Shown: positions 23,220 through 37,079 of the stretch, piece after piece | Position numbering within the stretch: position 1 is the first letter of the stretch | How the letters are laid out: the number at the start of each line of letters is the position of its first letter | Assembly: GCF_008831285.2 (NCBI RefSeq) | Contig: NC_045142.1 | Coordinates: 18,975,354 to 19,039,353, forward strand | Source: Nymphaea colorata | Lineage: Eukaryota; Streptophyta; Magnoliopsida; Nymphaeales; Nymphaeaceae | Direction: 5' to 3' | Length of the DNA stretch: 64,000 bases | Program-made: the position numbers and the translations under genes | Notes under the pieces: model-generated | The model's input: only the letters and a program-made list of their open reading frames with translations | What the model was told of the DNA's origin: nothing | Databases searched by the model: none

Positions 23220-23495
23220 AGAGAGAGCAGGGGAGAAAGGAGTAGAGCAGTGGCTGAGGGGGAGACTCAAAAGAGAGAAGGGGCACAGATGGAGGAGGAG
23301 AGAAAGAGAAAAAGTGAGGGCAGCTTGGGGCAGAGACAGAGGAGAAGGAGAGAAGAGAAAGGGTGAGGGCAGCTCGGGGTAGAGACAGTGGAGGAGGAGA
23401 GAAAGAGAAAGGGCTAGGGCAACTTAGGGGCGAAGACAAAAGAGAAGGAGAGAAAGAGAAAGGGCAAGGGCAGCTCAGGGTCGGGGGTGAGGCAT
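23220..23495 (+). repeat. purine-rich minisatellite, about 50-base units
   Basis: About four units of the form GGAGAGAAAGAGAAAGGG followed by CTAGGGCAACTTAGGGGC-like sequence and GAGACAGAGGAG. The strand is almost all purine. The antisense Ser/Pro/Phe-rich frame through it is a composition effect. Confidence 0.8.
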
Positions 23496-23627
23496 GTTCT
23501 ATTCCACGCTGTTTCGAGGGTTTGCTGGGAACAATATGGAACAAAGGATAATTTATACCCCTGTCTAATTGCCTGCCATGTCCATTCTGCACTGCAGATG
23601 GTATTTGATAAAAAAAAATCAAGTAAA

Positions 23628-23647
23628 CAGGACATGAATGTCCCGTT
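23628..23647. promoter_or_regulatory. subterminal near-palindrome of PIF terminus
   Basis: ACAGGACATGAATGTCCCGT: arms GGACAT and ATGTCC around GA, 30 bases from the end at 23677. Confidence 0.4.
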
Positions 23648-23699
23648 CCTCATGTCCTATGTTCATCAAACACCCTCTTAGTATACTTGAGATGGAGGC

Positions 23700-24329
23700 A
23701 GAGGACATGGTCCCCAAGTTTGCTGTAATTCGGATGAAATTTCATTTGATAAAGGTATCAAGGGTAGAGGGAATAGGAAGCCCAAGTAGAGGAAGGAGAG
23801 TTAGAGCTTGTCTTGCACTCACTTCTGCATTCATGTGGAGTATCCTAAGGGGACAACTCTGTGAGTTCTTGTCAAGGATGTCCTTATAGGAAGAAAGCCA
23901 ATGTCCTGAAGGATGTTGCAAATAAATACCAAGATGAAATTTCTTCTACATCTGCCCTAAATGGGGGATATAGATATGGCCAAGGAAGTTTGTGCTTTTG
24001 GAATGGGCGAGACTTGTAAGGAGAATCTTGACCATGGGGAAGCAAAATCAAGATCTCTTCTTCAGTCAAGTTATCCATGAAGATTCTTACTCGGAAAATG
24101 AGGCCTTGTGAGAAAGGCCACTCTATGTGAGGTGTGATGGTACTTGCAGGAAGAATCTCCACTTTAGTTTTCTTGCTTCATTCCATGTTGACGTCTGAGA
24201 ACTTCAACCACTACTCTCAGAGCATTAGGGATTTGGCTTTCTACTCTAACATTTCTAGTTGCAATCCCCATGCTAGAGAGATTTCAGGATGACAACCAGC
24301 AAACTTGGTAGTAGACATAGTGTCGGCAT
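23700..24329. other. possible 5' part of the LINE, not resolved
   Basis: This precedes the LINE endonuclease remnant and may hold ORF1 or early endonuclease sequence, but no motif was recognisable. A minus frame (23884-24162) has no known domain. Confidence 0.25.
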
Positions 24330-24613
24330 GTGTTAGTGGATTCAAGTGAGATGTAGAAGCTACATGCTAAATTTTGTGTTTAGAGCTTTTGATGTATAAA
24401 TTCATCCAAATTATCTGATTAGAAGGGAAGCATTTCAGGTTTTATTATTGGTTATTGCTAATCTGAACTAGTCTGTGGTAGCCATAGGAGATTTCCATGC
24501 TTTGAGGGGTGGGTAGGACAAAATAGGAAAATGTCTGAATAGAAAAGCCTATAGAGATTTTTGAGAATTTGTTGATTTGTGTGATTTGGATTTTGTCATG
24601 GACCCTCGTCTTA
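24330..24613 (+). pseudogene. L1-type LINE, endonuclease-domain remnant (segment 1)
   Basis: One plus frame with stops reads NYLIRREAFQVLLLVIANLN, then AIGDFHALRGG, DKIGKCLNRKAYRDF and EFVDLCDLDFV. This fits the plant L1 endonuclease pattern RR..W..L..I, then GDFN..R....K.GG, then ....F..F.....L.D. The segment stops at the TTA duplicated by the PIF/Harbinger element and resumes at 28473. LINE endonuclease nicks target DNA for target-primed reverse transcription. Confidence 0.6.
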
Positions 24614-24645
24614 GAGGTCGTTTGATGGTTACAGGACACGCGGAA

Positions 24646-24665
24646 CAGGACACGCGTGTCCTGTT
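24646..24665. promoter_or_regulatory. 20-base perfect palindrome near left TIR
   Basis: ACAGGACACGCGTGTCCTGT equals its own reverse complement. It lies 32 bases inside the left end. Candidate transposase-binding or folding site by inference. Confidence 0.6.
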
Positions 24666-24769
24666 TAATTGATTTTTTTATCAAACGCTGGACACAGGAC
24701 AAGCTGGACAGAACGGACAATTGAACAGGGGTACAAATTCTATTTGTGTTCCAATCTGTTCCGAGCTAA

Positions 24770-25030
24770 CTCTCAGAACAGACGGAACTCCCTCTGCCCC
24801 CGACGCCCCCGACCCCGAGCCCTCGACCCCCATCACCCGAGCCTTTCCGTTTCTCTCCTTCTCCTCTGTCTCCGTGGGAGGGCGACTGTAGTCTTCTTGC
24901 AGCAGGGCGTCTTCCAGCGGCTCCTCAGCAGCATCGCATTGCTTGCAGCTCCTCAATGGGCATCCTCGAGCAGCTGAGGAAGCTCCTCAGCAGGGCGTGT
25001 GTCTTCCAGCGGCTCCTGGGCGGCGGCTTA
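24770..25030 (+). other. GC-rich, exon-like segment inside PIF element
   Basis: Markedly more GC-rich than its surroundings, with CCCCGACGCCCCCGACCCCG, repeated GTCTTCCAGCGGCTCCT (about 24909 and 24999), and a donor-like CTTATAG/GTAAACTC at the end followed by (CT)n. It could be a captured first exon of a host gene. No protein family was recognised. Confidence 0.35.
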
Positions 25031-28000
25031 TAGGTAAACTCTCTCTCTCTCTCTCTGCTCGTTTTTTCCACCCCCTGTCGATATCTGATCCATTGTCTAT
25101 TTATTCATCTCAATGATTCTTGCTTCATAAATAAGGGGCGCTTTGTTAGATTCCATCGGTGATCTTCGTAAATAAGGGGCGTTCTGTGTTTATTTATCTC
25201 ATTGATTCTTGCTTTGAGACGTCATATAAATACTTGCTTCTAAGAATTGAAAGGAATGAAGTGACCTAATTACTCAGTTCTAAGGCTGATGTAACTTTGT
25301 TCTCCCCTGTTTCTCCCTTTGCTGAATCGAATTGAACACAGAACGCATCGCGCAACACAATTTTTCCATAAAAATCGTCATTCCAAATTTCCAAGCCTTC
25401 GGCCCTACACAAAAAATGCATTTTTCCTTTCTATTTCACCCGTCCATCACTTTTGCTTTCTAACTCAGATATCTGCATTGATAAAATTATATAGATGAAT
25501 TTGATATTTTTCATATTTGTACATGCCAAATAGGTGGCACTTGGATCAGCTAATTTTTAATATTCAACTTACAAAAAGAGCTTTTGAATGAGCGACAAGT
25601 TTAGGCTGAAACACAGATCTGTTCGGTTGGTCCAACCTGCCTTCATGCCTATCCTGATTTCTCATCCATTCTTTACTGTTCGGCAATCAGAATGCTGCCA
25701 TATCTCCAATAAATCAGCAACTTTGCCACTCAAAAATAAAATAGCTGCTGCTATGAGTAAAAATTTTAAGTTCCCACTTTCTATATTAAAATTAACCATT
25801 GTGAAAGCATGTGCTAATAAAATGTACTTTTCATCCCTCAAGATGTAAAGCCGATATAAACATCGGTATCACAACAAAAATGTCGTCTTTCCATGATAAG
25901 ATTGTGTGCTATTCTGAAATTTGGCGCCAGACAATCAATGAAATGCTTTATTCTGAAAGTCATGATCCTCTTTAAGTGGTACCTCCTGATACCAGTAGAA
26001 ATTAGGTTGGAACAATAATGATTTCGATTTAGATGAAGTTGGTTCTCATCAATATATTGGACTTCTTGTCATAAGCACAAACAAAACCAACATTTTCCTT
26101 TTATGAAAACAATCGTGGAAATGAAACAAATAGTGAACAGCATGATTCAATCAATTTAGAATTCACGTGCCCAATACCCATATGATGTGCCCAAAGATCT
26201 ATTTGCTGTGCAAAAATAATTGTATATATAGCTAGTGAATTATTGAGCACCATGAAAAATGAGATAGAAAGACAAGCTTCTTATTCTGTTTCTGCAGGAT
26301 TAATCAGAAAAGGGCATAGACAATTGGCAAGCTCTCCGTGAATTTTATCAGTAGGTACTCTTGAGCTTGTTCAATTCCTCGAAATATGAAGCCGAACAGG
26401 CGATCAGCTGGACAGAACTCTGGCTGATAGGAGTGAGCAACTAACAGTTTGAAAGCCCATGAGACTCGAAGTTAGCTTGGTGGCCCTTGAAAGTCCATTA
26501 CTGAAGGCAGATTTTTCTTTTTAGTTTGTAACAGAAGGCAGCTAGCCATCTGAGTTATCGAACTTCATACCTTCTCACATTTTTTTTTATTAACAGAAGG
26601 TCACTACTGCATGTGGTGGTGGGCTGTTAGTATGGTTAACAAACAACCATTTTGAAAGGGCGCCATCCGCTGCATCTCCCATTCCTTCAATCCTCATCTT
26701 TAGCATCTGCAGACTGCATATACCATTCCTAACTACTCTCAAAATATAAACTTTGTTAAACTCGTTTGGTCTCCAAATTCCTGTTTTGGGAATGTTTGGA
26801 TGAAACCAGGTTTTGTAAAAGCTGCCCCTCCCAGGTTTTTCATCTGAAAACCTGGATTTGAGTAGGGACAATGTGAATTGGTTCTATCCGTAACATGCAT
26901 TAGTGCAAGTCCATGAACCACTGCATGTTGTTTATAGGTTTCAGCCTTTGCATCGTGAAACTGCTTTGAGGTAGATGAGAACAAGCAAGCATAGGCATCC
27001 TTTGCAGCTGCTGCAGGTATAATCTCCCTTTTAACAAGCAAGCATAGGCATCCTATTGGAGCTACAAAACATTAGAAATATTATAGTGATATATATTAGT
27101 GTGTAAAGTATGAACATGGTTCTGGCCATGTGAGAAGGACATCTCATGTTCATAAATTTGTGCAAGTGATTGATCACCATCTAACTTTTGAATCTTAATG
27201 TATATGAAAGTTTTAAACCTGCTAAACTGTCATAGTTGCACAATTGGGGAATGTTAGTTGTTAAAATCCTCTATGTTGCTGCAATGCTTCATGTCTTTCA
27301 TGTGTGCTTGTGCCTTTCCTAGCTATTTAAGAGTTAGTGCAACCGTTGTTGTCCAGATTGCTGCACTACATGGTTCTAGACCATCTTCGTAACCTTGCAG
27401 CTAAGATGGTTGTTGGTTTCAACAGCCCTGTCGCAGAGCAAACACATTTGGACTAGCTGAATTCCCATTCTTTGGATATGCAAGAAAGAAAAACCACGTT
27501 CTCCTGCTTTCTAGATTGCTTCTTTCCATGGTTGCTCCTCACTTCGCTTCCTTGTGATGTTCCAGATATGCTTTGAGCTGAACTCACTATGTACCCCAGA
27601 GCTCCAAACCAGGACATCATGATTGGTTGATATCTTGAATGGATGGAATGATGTAGCTTTTTCTTTTAATCGTTAGTCTTAAGGTTAGTTTAATTCTTGT
27701 ATGTCTAACATTCTCATTATATTATATGTCATTGTTTTAATTATATTTGATTATTTTAATATTTTATGGTGATAATCTAATTTTTTGTTTGTCTTTTTAA
27801 TTTTTGAAATGCAGGAACCAGACGGTGATGCCTCTTCTAAAGTATTACATGGTTTTGATGAGAAGAGTAGCATGCACGACAAAAGACTACTTATCTAGCG
27901 AGTTGTCATAGTTATTTTTGTTTTATGACTTGCAACAGTTGAATATTTTAGACAATTTGTATTTTGTAGTTTTACTTGATACCGGTGGCTTATAGATGTT

Positions 28001-28200
28001 TAAACATTCTACAGTACTGATGTTTTTGTTATATATATGAATGTATTGAAAGAGTTGATTTTGTTATAATATTATGGAGCGTGTTATCAAATGTATTGAT
28101 TTGCATATGACATGTTATGAATTGTACACTTGTTTTGATATAATATGTTCAAAAAATAAGATGTCATATAGCGGACAAAACAAATATAATATAATAAACA
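25031..28200. other. interior of PIF element, no recognised gene
   Basis: AT-rich. A short direct repeat AACAAGCAAGCATAGGCATC occurs at about 26982 and 27033. No transposase motif was seen on either strand. Confidence 0.4.
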
Positions 28201-28418
28201 AACACCAAACATGACAGACAGAATTAACCATGAAAGACGCAAACATCGAACAGGACCGATAGATCGGACATGACAAAAACAAACGTTAGACAGAACGGAC
28301 AGAACAGACACATACGAAACAAACGCCAGACAAGAAGAACGTAGTGTTCTGTTCCTAAAATCAACAAACGATGGACAAGGAACATCATTGTCCATGAGGA
28401 CAGGACAGTAGTGCAATG

Positions 28419-28434
28419 GACAGGACGTCCTGTC
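28419..28434. promoter_or_regulatory. 16-base perfect palindrome near right TIR
   Basis: GACAGGACGTCCTGTC, 35 bases from the right end at 28469; the mirror partner of the left-end palindrome. Confidence 0.6.
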
Positions 28435-28472
28435 TGTCCTGTCCCAATGGACAGCAATCAAACGACCTCTTA

Positions 28473-28565
28473 GTGTAACAACCATCCAAACATTGAAAGC
28501 ATTTCCGTTGTTAGATTGAGTGTTGTTTGATGGTTGGAACAGTCTAATTTTCTAAAATGGAACAT
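28473..28565 (+). pseudogene. LINE endonuclease remnant (segment 2)
   Basis: A plus frame reads CNNHPNIESISVVRLSVV and WLEQSNFLKWN. In plant L1 elements the same place reads FTW.N......R.D..L....W, so this continues segment 1 once the PIF element and one TTA are removed (with one frameshift). It is then cut by the CACTA element at 28566. Confidence 0.55.
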
Positions 28566-28593
28566 CACTACGAAAAAAGGCCTATATGTGTGA
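28566..28593 (+). repeat. CACTA left TIR
   Basis: CACTACGAAAAAAGGCCTAT then ATGTGTG. It pairs with 46435-46462 with a few mismatches and a short gap. Confidence 0.75.
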
Positions 28594-28930
28594 CGATTTT
28601 CACCAGTAGTAGCACCATTGCAAGTTATGTACCGATGAAAACTAGCATCCACATAGTCACCTGTATAGACAACATCAGAATACCACATACATGTGAATTC
28701 ATCATCACTTGTATAGACACATACTGCGGTGATTTTTTCATTGTTGTGAATATTTATACCAGTGACAGTTGGCACCGATATAATATGTGTCAGTGACTAT
28801 TTCAACTACTATTGCCCCCAGTATAAAACTTACTTATCATTGCTATAGGATCCACATTGGTGAAAAAAGGTCAACGAAAGAAAAAATTATACCAGTGACA
28901 AGTCGATTGTTGATTGCCATGACTACAAGC
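28594..28930 (+). repeat. CACTA left subterminal motif array
   Basis: Repeated short words, direct and diverged: CACCAGTAGTAGCACC, GTCACCTGTATAGAC, CATCACTTGTATAGAC, TATACCAGTGACAGTTGGC, CACCGATATAATATG, CCCAGTATAAAAC, TATACCAGTGACAAG. Such arrays are transposase-binding regions in CACTA elements. Confidence 0.65.
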
Positions 28931-31400
28931 TTTAGCGGTGTCTTGCCAATATACGAGTAGAATGGTTATTATGTTCCCCGCCACTGTAGATCTAGGTGCG
29001 GTGAAATTTATGATTGCAATCGTCATCATTAATAAAAAAATCATTTAATTCAAAATTTTATAAAGTGTTTATATAAAACCCTACACAAATATAATGAAAA
29101 TAACTTGTTGCTAGTATCAACAAATTTAAAATATTAAATTAAAACTACATCAGCAAAAAAAATGCTGCTATAATAAATACAACCATTATCAGATTTTAAA
29201 TGTGTTATGTTATTTTTTGTAGTTGACATACAATGGATTTGGCCATCTTAGTTTGGATTAATAACAGGTTGCACAACAATTCTTTGAATCTTTTGAGAGA
29301 TTGCAAGATATCACGTGCATATCATGACCTTTAGTTCTGTTGTTTTATGCTTCGTGCAACAAGATGAAACATAAAATTCATGAGACGTCCCCTGCCTTCT
29401 TTTTGCCTTTATAGTAGTGGCATGAATCAATAACCTACAAAGAGGGTAAAATAAAAGGATTTAGATTTGTCAAGTAATTTCCTGAAAGCCTTTAACGAGC
29501 ACCCAAATATAGTGAGTCCAACCACCCCAACCTAAAATTACACAAATCAGATAAGGAAAAGAAATGAAGTGTTTAAAAAAGTATATGGAATTCAGTTTTT
29601 TGAATAAGTTATGCTTATTGATCAAACACTGTGTTACAAATGCACTTCCACAAGCTTTAAAGGTTATTATTCTATACTCCAGGTAACAATACTCCTTTGA
29701 AGGTTCTTAAAGATTGTGCATGTTCATATTTTTCTTGATAGCATAAGCAGGAACTGAAGTGCTGCCCCACCTTGGTTTCCTTTTGGTTAGAGAACAAGTA
29801 AAATCAAAACTAGATACACCACTTCTTTTTAGAAAGCTCCTCTATGTATATCTAATGGACGTGACCTTTACATTTAAAAGAGTATGAAATTTATGAAAAT
29901 GCATCTTTGTATTTCGATCATACCAGTCAAAAAATAGAAATGACTAAAATAAGACAAAAGCAAAAAAGAAACAAAGATTCATAATAAATATGCCAATGAC
30001 GGCAGATTTTTTTTTTCCATCATATTGCTCCCTTTACTGAGGAACTTGACCTGCAATGTGGAGACTAAATAAAAAAATTATGAAGCTAGCCATGAATGGC
30101 AACTTATAAGGCCTATTAGTTCATCATATAATGTCAAATGGAAGCTGAGTATAGGGCATGTACAAAGAGAGAACGTTGAGTTTCTCAAGCTGAACTATTA
30201 CGGTAACAAACATTTAATATAAACCATTTGGTTGTACATGTACCTCTCTCTCTCTCGTATGCCAAGGTGTGCATGTTTGCTTGCAGTCCCTATTCTGGCC
30301 TCACCGTACTAAATCCCCTCCTTTTCACAACCGCATTCTCAATTCTAGAATGGGCCAACTAATTCCCCTGCATTGGCTGTCACACCGTTTTATTGCCTAT
30401 GTGTAGTTTTGCACTTACAAAAGCAAAAAAATATGCCACATCTTCACATTAATAAGTTTAGGAAGAAAAAGATCAAAAGCTCTAAACTCATGACACAAAT
30501 GAGACATGCAAACTCAAACAAATAATCAAAATAAGAAATGAAAAAAAGATGTTACAACAAGAGCTATGGCATATGAAGGAAAAAAATGCAAGATCCACAA
30601 GCAAACCAAGAACATGAACTTACAAGGAACATATTGATTGGCACATGCATAAACTAGTAAAGTTGCAAAAGAATAAACAATTTATGGCAAAAGGAGCTGC
30701 ATCTACCTGCTTAAGTGGGTGGACTTGATGGTTCCTAGTAGAAGATCAGAACTCCAATATTCAGAACGTTCTTCATAAAGAGATGTAAAAAATGCTGGAT
30801 TCTATAAAAACCACACAATCAGAATAGGAGAGATGGTCAAAAGGTAAAGCAGGATTGATTATGCAGGGAACATCTCCTTCCACTAGACCAATTCCAAGCT
30901 AATGCCAAATCTCTATCAAATATTCTTAGTAAAGATGCGGCCACCATTATTTGGACAACCATCCCTAAACAAGGGACTCCTCAAGTACTGAGTTCCAATG
31001 CTAGGTTCAAAACATACAATTTAGAGAAAGATACAATGCCTAGGTGTCTAGGCTGGTTTGGTGTCTAGATTGCTGCAAGACTAGGTGGTGCTAGGCTGGT
31101 CTTGACTACAAAGAACATGATGTACTGCAAATCTCCAATGTTCTTGTGAAGCAATTTGAACTCTTACTGGAATGAAAATTGAAAGTTATAGTAGGAATTA
31201 CTAAAACTACTACATATAGGAGGAATGGAAGATGCGCTGCCAAAATGGTCCTTGTTATCCTGAAAATTTAAGTCACAATATTTGTCTAATATACTTTTTA
31301 CTGTCAAAAATGTTGTTCCACACTTCTATAGGCAACAAAGCATTAGTGCAAGACTTTACTTATTAGCTTGCATGGCCTACAAGCATTTAACCATATCTAT
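28931..31400. other. CACTA interior, no recognised gene
   Basis: AT-rich, with no protein motif recognised on either strand. It might contain further captured or second-gene (TNPA-like) sequence that is too decayed to read. Confidence 0.4.
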
Positions 31401-31404
31401 CTAC

Positions 31405-34400
<2,996 letters not shown>

Positions 34401-34429
34401 TCAAGTTTACTGTACTTGGTTGTACGTCC

Positions 34430-35985
34430 ATCCTTACCCAAGTTATACAATCATTGGCATCTGTACCATCCAAATGCTATATTGGAAATGGCTCTGCATC
34501 ATGAAAGGTATTTTCAGTATTATCCACTTGATCTTTGACGAAGTGTTGGTTGTACATGTTGAACAAATCTCTAAGTCTTGTCCTAATAATGATGTGTCAA
34601 TCTCCAATCCATAAGATCTTGAACACAAAATACATGTAATGCTTGATATAAGGTTCTCCAAACATGCATGCAAACTTAAAATTAACAAGAGAGCACCCAC
34701 ATTCATCTTTTTTTTCTGTCTCACAAGAATTAAGAACATCGAACCAGTGACACTTAAACAAAACAAACTTCACATCTCTAAAATATTCTAATTCTATAAT
34801 TTCAGTTATGACTCCACAATAAGTCACATCACCAACAACAGGCCCATGATCTCTATCACTGCAAAAAACTCAAAGTTTGTGTCGTGTCAATGATTCCATT
34901 ATTTTGAGTTTTGGACGTTGCCTCCTTATCCTGAGTGGAATCAAAATCCAATTGTAGTGAAACTTTGGTATCTCTTTGATATCATTTGAAGTTTCTATGA
35001 TAACCATATGAATTCTTCAGTGATGCCTCCAATAGCACATTCTTTAGAAAGTTGACGAATCTATCATATAAATTAAATATATTATGTTAATCAGCACATA
35101 GACACACACATATATGCACATATTTTCTTAGAAAGATATAAATGTTTCAGGATTACAAACATACATGATTATGAAACTAGTCAAAAAACAAATCCTTGTG
35201 AACTCATTCGACATCATGGGGCCTTTGATGTCATGGTTTCATCAAGTTAAGGTGCCTTCTATAATAGCAAATATATTTGGAAAGAAAAACTAAAACTGCA
35301 AACCTTATGTATAGAAAATCAACACAAGTAAACTAAAGATCTTACTGTAGATAAGGTGCCACTAAACCATTATTGAATAGAACAAATGTATATGCTTATT
35401 TCAAACTTAAGTTATCAAGCATGAATCCCTCCATTTCCCCTAACAGGCAGCCTTTTCTCAATGAATTATCATCAACTTCTTCATAGTTTCTTTTATTTCG
35501 ATTAAACCTTGTTCCAGTGCCAACGAAGTATCTTGAACAAAATAGGAGACATTCTTCAGCTAAACATCCTTCTGCAATTGAACCTTTAGTTGACTTTTAT
35601 TGCCTATATAATACTTTCAATTTGAGAAAATACCTAAAAAAACATTTAGGTAAGTTTCAAATACCTTTACAATTTACAATCAATACCATCATGTGCATGC
35701 ATCTTGAAATATTTGATGGATAGCCGTCTGGCACCTTGGTAAGCTTTAATATCTTACAAAACATTTGTATCTCATGTTTGTCCATTGTAAAACATGCAAC
35801 TAGTAGTAGTACTGTGTTTACATCCTAGCATATTAATGGATGAACTGCATGTTGTATTCTCATATCTTTCAAATCTGAACAAGCAGCGCCATGATTCTTT
35901 GTTTTTCCTTTCATATTTAGAAGTGTCTCCAAAATACTATCACGTATATTTTTTTCAGTATGCATAACATCTAGATTATGATGTA
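34430..35985 (-). pseudogene. CACTA transposase, 3' half (DUF4218 and DUF4216 regions)
   Basis: Minus strand, directly after the copia insertion: HHNLDVMHTEKNIRDSILET and LLNMKGKTKNH (35850-35985), the end of the TNP2 domain as known from plant CACTA elements. Next MDKHEIQMFCKILKLTKVPD and GYPSN (about 35705-35790), the start of a DUF4218-type region. Then YCGVITEIIELEYF, VLFKCHWFDV and VNFKFACMF (about 34620-34825), followed in a shifted frame by VFCVQDLMDWRL, a DUF4216-type region. Frameshifts and stops are present. The 5' half is at 41640-43050. The transposase would cut and rejoin CACTA ends in the nucleus. Confidence 0.8.
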
Positions 35986-35987
35986 AA

Positions 35988-36461
35988 TGAAAACTAGGCA
36001 CAAAACTTGGAGACATAAACAGTTCAAGAGATACACTCTTGAATACTTAGCAGCTTCAATAAGTTACACAAACCAAACTTCAAATTTGAGGAGAAATAAA
36101 TATATATTGATCTCAAAACGATACAAAAGAACAGGCCTCAAAGCCTTTACCAAACAAGAGAGCAACTGCACTATTTATAAAGGAGAATACACAAGAAGGG
36201 GAGAGATCTAGTAGTTTGACTAGTTCCAACGGCTAGATTTCTAGCCGTTGGGACTAGTCCTCCTTTATACAATAAGGTAAAAGTAGGGGAGTAAAAGTGA
36301 AAATCTGAAAATACAGAAACGGAAAAATACATAAAGAAAGGAAAACTTACATAAACAACCTAAGTATCCTAATATATATATATATATATACATTAGTTCA
36401 CTATTATATGTAACATACATACATATAGATATATATAGATCGGGATACATACAGTCTAACA
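35988..36461 (-). repeat. copia 3' LTR (474 bases)
   Basis: Matches 41185-41626 along its full length. It is longer because of a TA expansion near 36372-36391 and a small extra segment near 36328-36345. TATA box on minus at 36171-36180. Confidence 0.9.
36218..36259. promoter_or_regulatory. inverted MSA-like pair in copia 3' LTR
   Basis: Two inverted copies of CCAACGGCTAGA form a 20-base stem with one mismatch around a 2-base loop, about 38 bases upstream (minus sense) of the LTR TATA box. Each arm matches the MSA consensus YCYAACGGYYA bound by three-repeat MYB factors. Confidence 0.5.
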
Positions 36462-36474
36462 CCTCCCCTCAAAC
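36462..36474 (-). other. copia polypurine tract
   Basis: Minus strand GTTTGAGGGGAGG directly precedes the 3' LTR start TGTTAGACTG; it primes plus-strand DNA synthesis. Confidence 0.85.
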
Positions 36475-36699
36475 TTATGGTGTGATGACCGAAAGTTTGC
36501 CAAAACGAAATTGAAACCTGACAGTAGCAACAACCTTAGTAAAGAAATCTCCTAGTTGATATTCAGAGAGAACATAGAGATCAATGTTTTTCTGAAGAAA
36601 CTCTTCATGAACATAATGACAGTCCATCTCTATATGCTTTGTTTTTTCGTGAAATGTGTGAATGCTAGCAATATAAATTGATATCTTTCAATAAACTTT

Positions 36700-36985
36700 T
36701 GAACCACACAATTTTCCATTATTGTAGATGTCATGGTTTGATATTTAGCTTCAGTTGATGATAGAGACATCTTGCTCTATTTCTTTCATCACTAGAAAAT
36801 TAATGAATTACCTAAAAACACACAAAAACCAGCAGTGGAGTGCCTATTATTGGGATCTCCACCCCAATCAGCATCTGTATAAGAAACTAATTCTAATGTA
36901 GAAGAGGAAGACAAGAAAAAATCATTATTGATTGTGTTCTTCACATAATACACAATTCGCATTGCCACTCACATGTGTACTGAAG
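36700..36985 (-). pseudogene. copia RNase H remnant
   Basis: Minus frame reads SYTDADWGGDPNNRHSTAGF then CVFLGNSLI, and LSSTEAKYQTM: the copia RNase H core with D.DW and the SSTEAEY-type motif. Several stops. Confidence 0.85.
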
Positions 36986-37079
36986 TGGGCTTTTGTTGGA
37001 ATTTGATTTATAACATGAACCGCATGAGCAATATCTGGTCTAATGATAGAGAGATAAGAGAGAGCACCAACAATTTATC

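Larger units (their letters stand above)
23164..23677 (-). mobile_element. PIF/Harbinger family terminus (5'-type end, inverted), partner not found
   Basis: The right edge is CATCAAACACCCTC followed by TTA (23678-23680). Read on minus it is GAGGGTGTTTGATGAACATA and continues in step with the left end of the complete element at 24614: a palindrome-like GGACAT..ATGTCC, TGATTTTTTTTTATCAAA, GGACATGG and GACAGGGGTA. It is therefore a second copy of the same family end in the opposite direction, about 0.9 kb away. The internal part includes the purine-rich minisatellite 23220-23495. Confidence 0.55.
24614..28469 (+). mobile_element. non-autonomous PIF/Harbinger element, 3.86 kb
   Basis: Both ends are present: TTA (24611-24613) then GAGGTCGTTTGATGG, and CAATCAAACGACCTC then TTA (28470-28472). 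The 13-base TIRs and the TTA target duplication are typical of PIF/Harbinger. Each end has a palindrome 32-35 bases inside. The 3' region is rich in GGACAGAACAGACA-type words. No DDE transposase or Myb-like protein could be recognised, so the copy appears non-autonomous; it would depend on a transposase elsewhere. It sits inside the LINE endonuclease region. Internal content: a GC-rich exon-like part (24770-25030), then AT-rich sequence with no recognised gene. Confidence 0.75.

Noticed and set aside
23164-23622. 152-codon minus frame rich in Ser, Pro, Phe and Leu
   Set aside because: It is the complement of the purine minisatellite and has no domain-like sequence.
26740-26900. Repeated AACCTGG/CCAGGTTTT words suggesting a MITE
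   Set aside because: No convincing terminal inverted repeats or target duplication.
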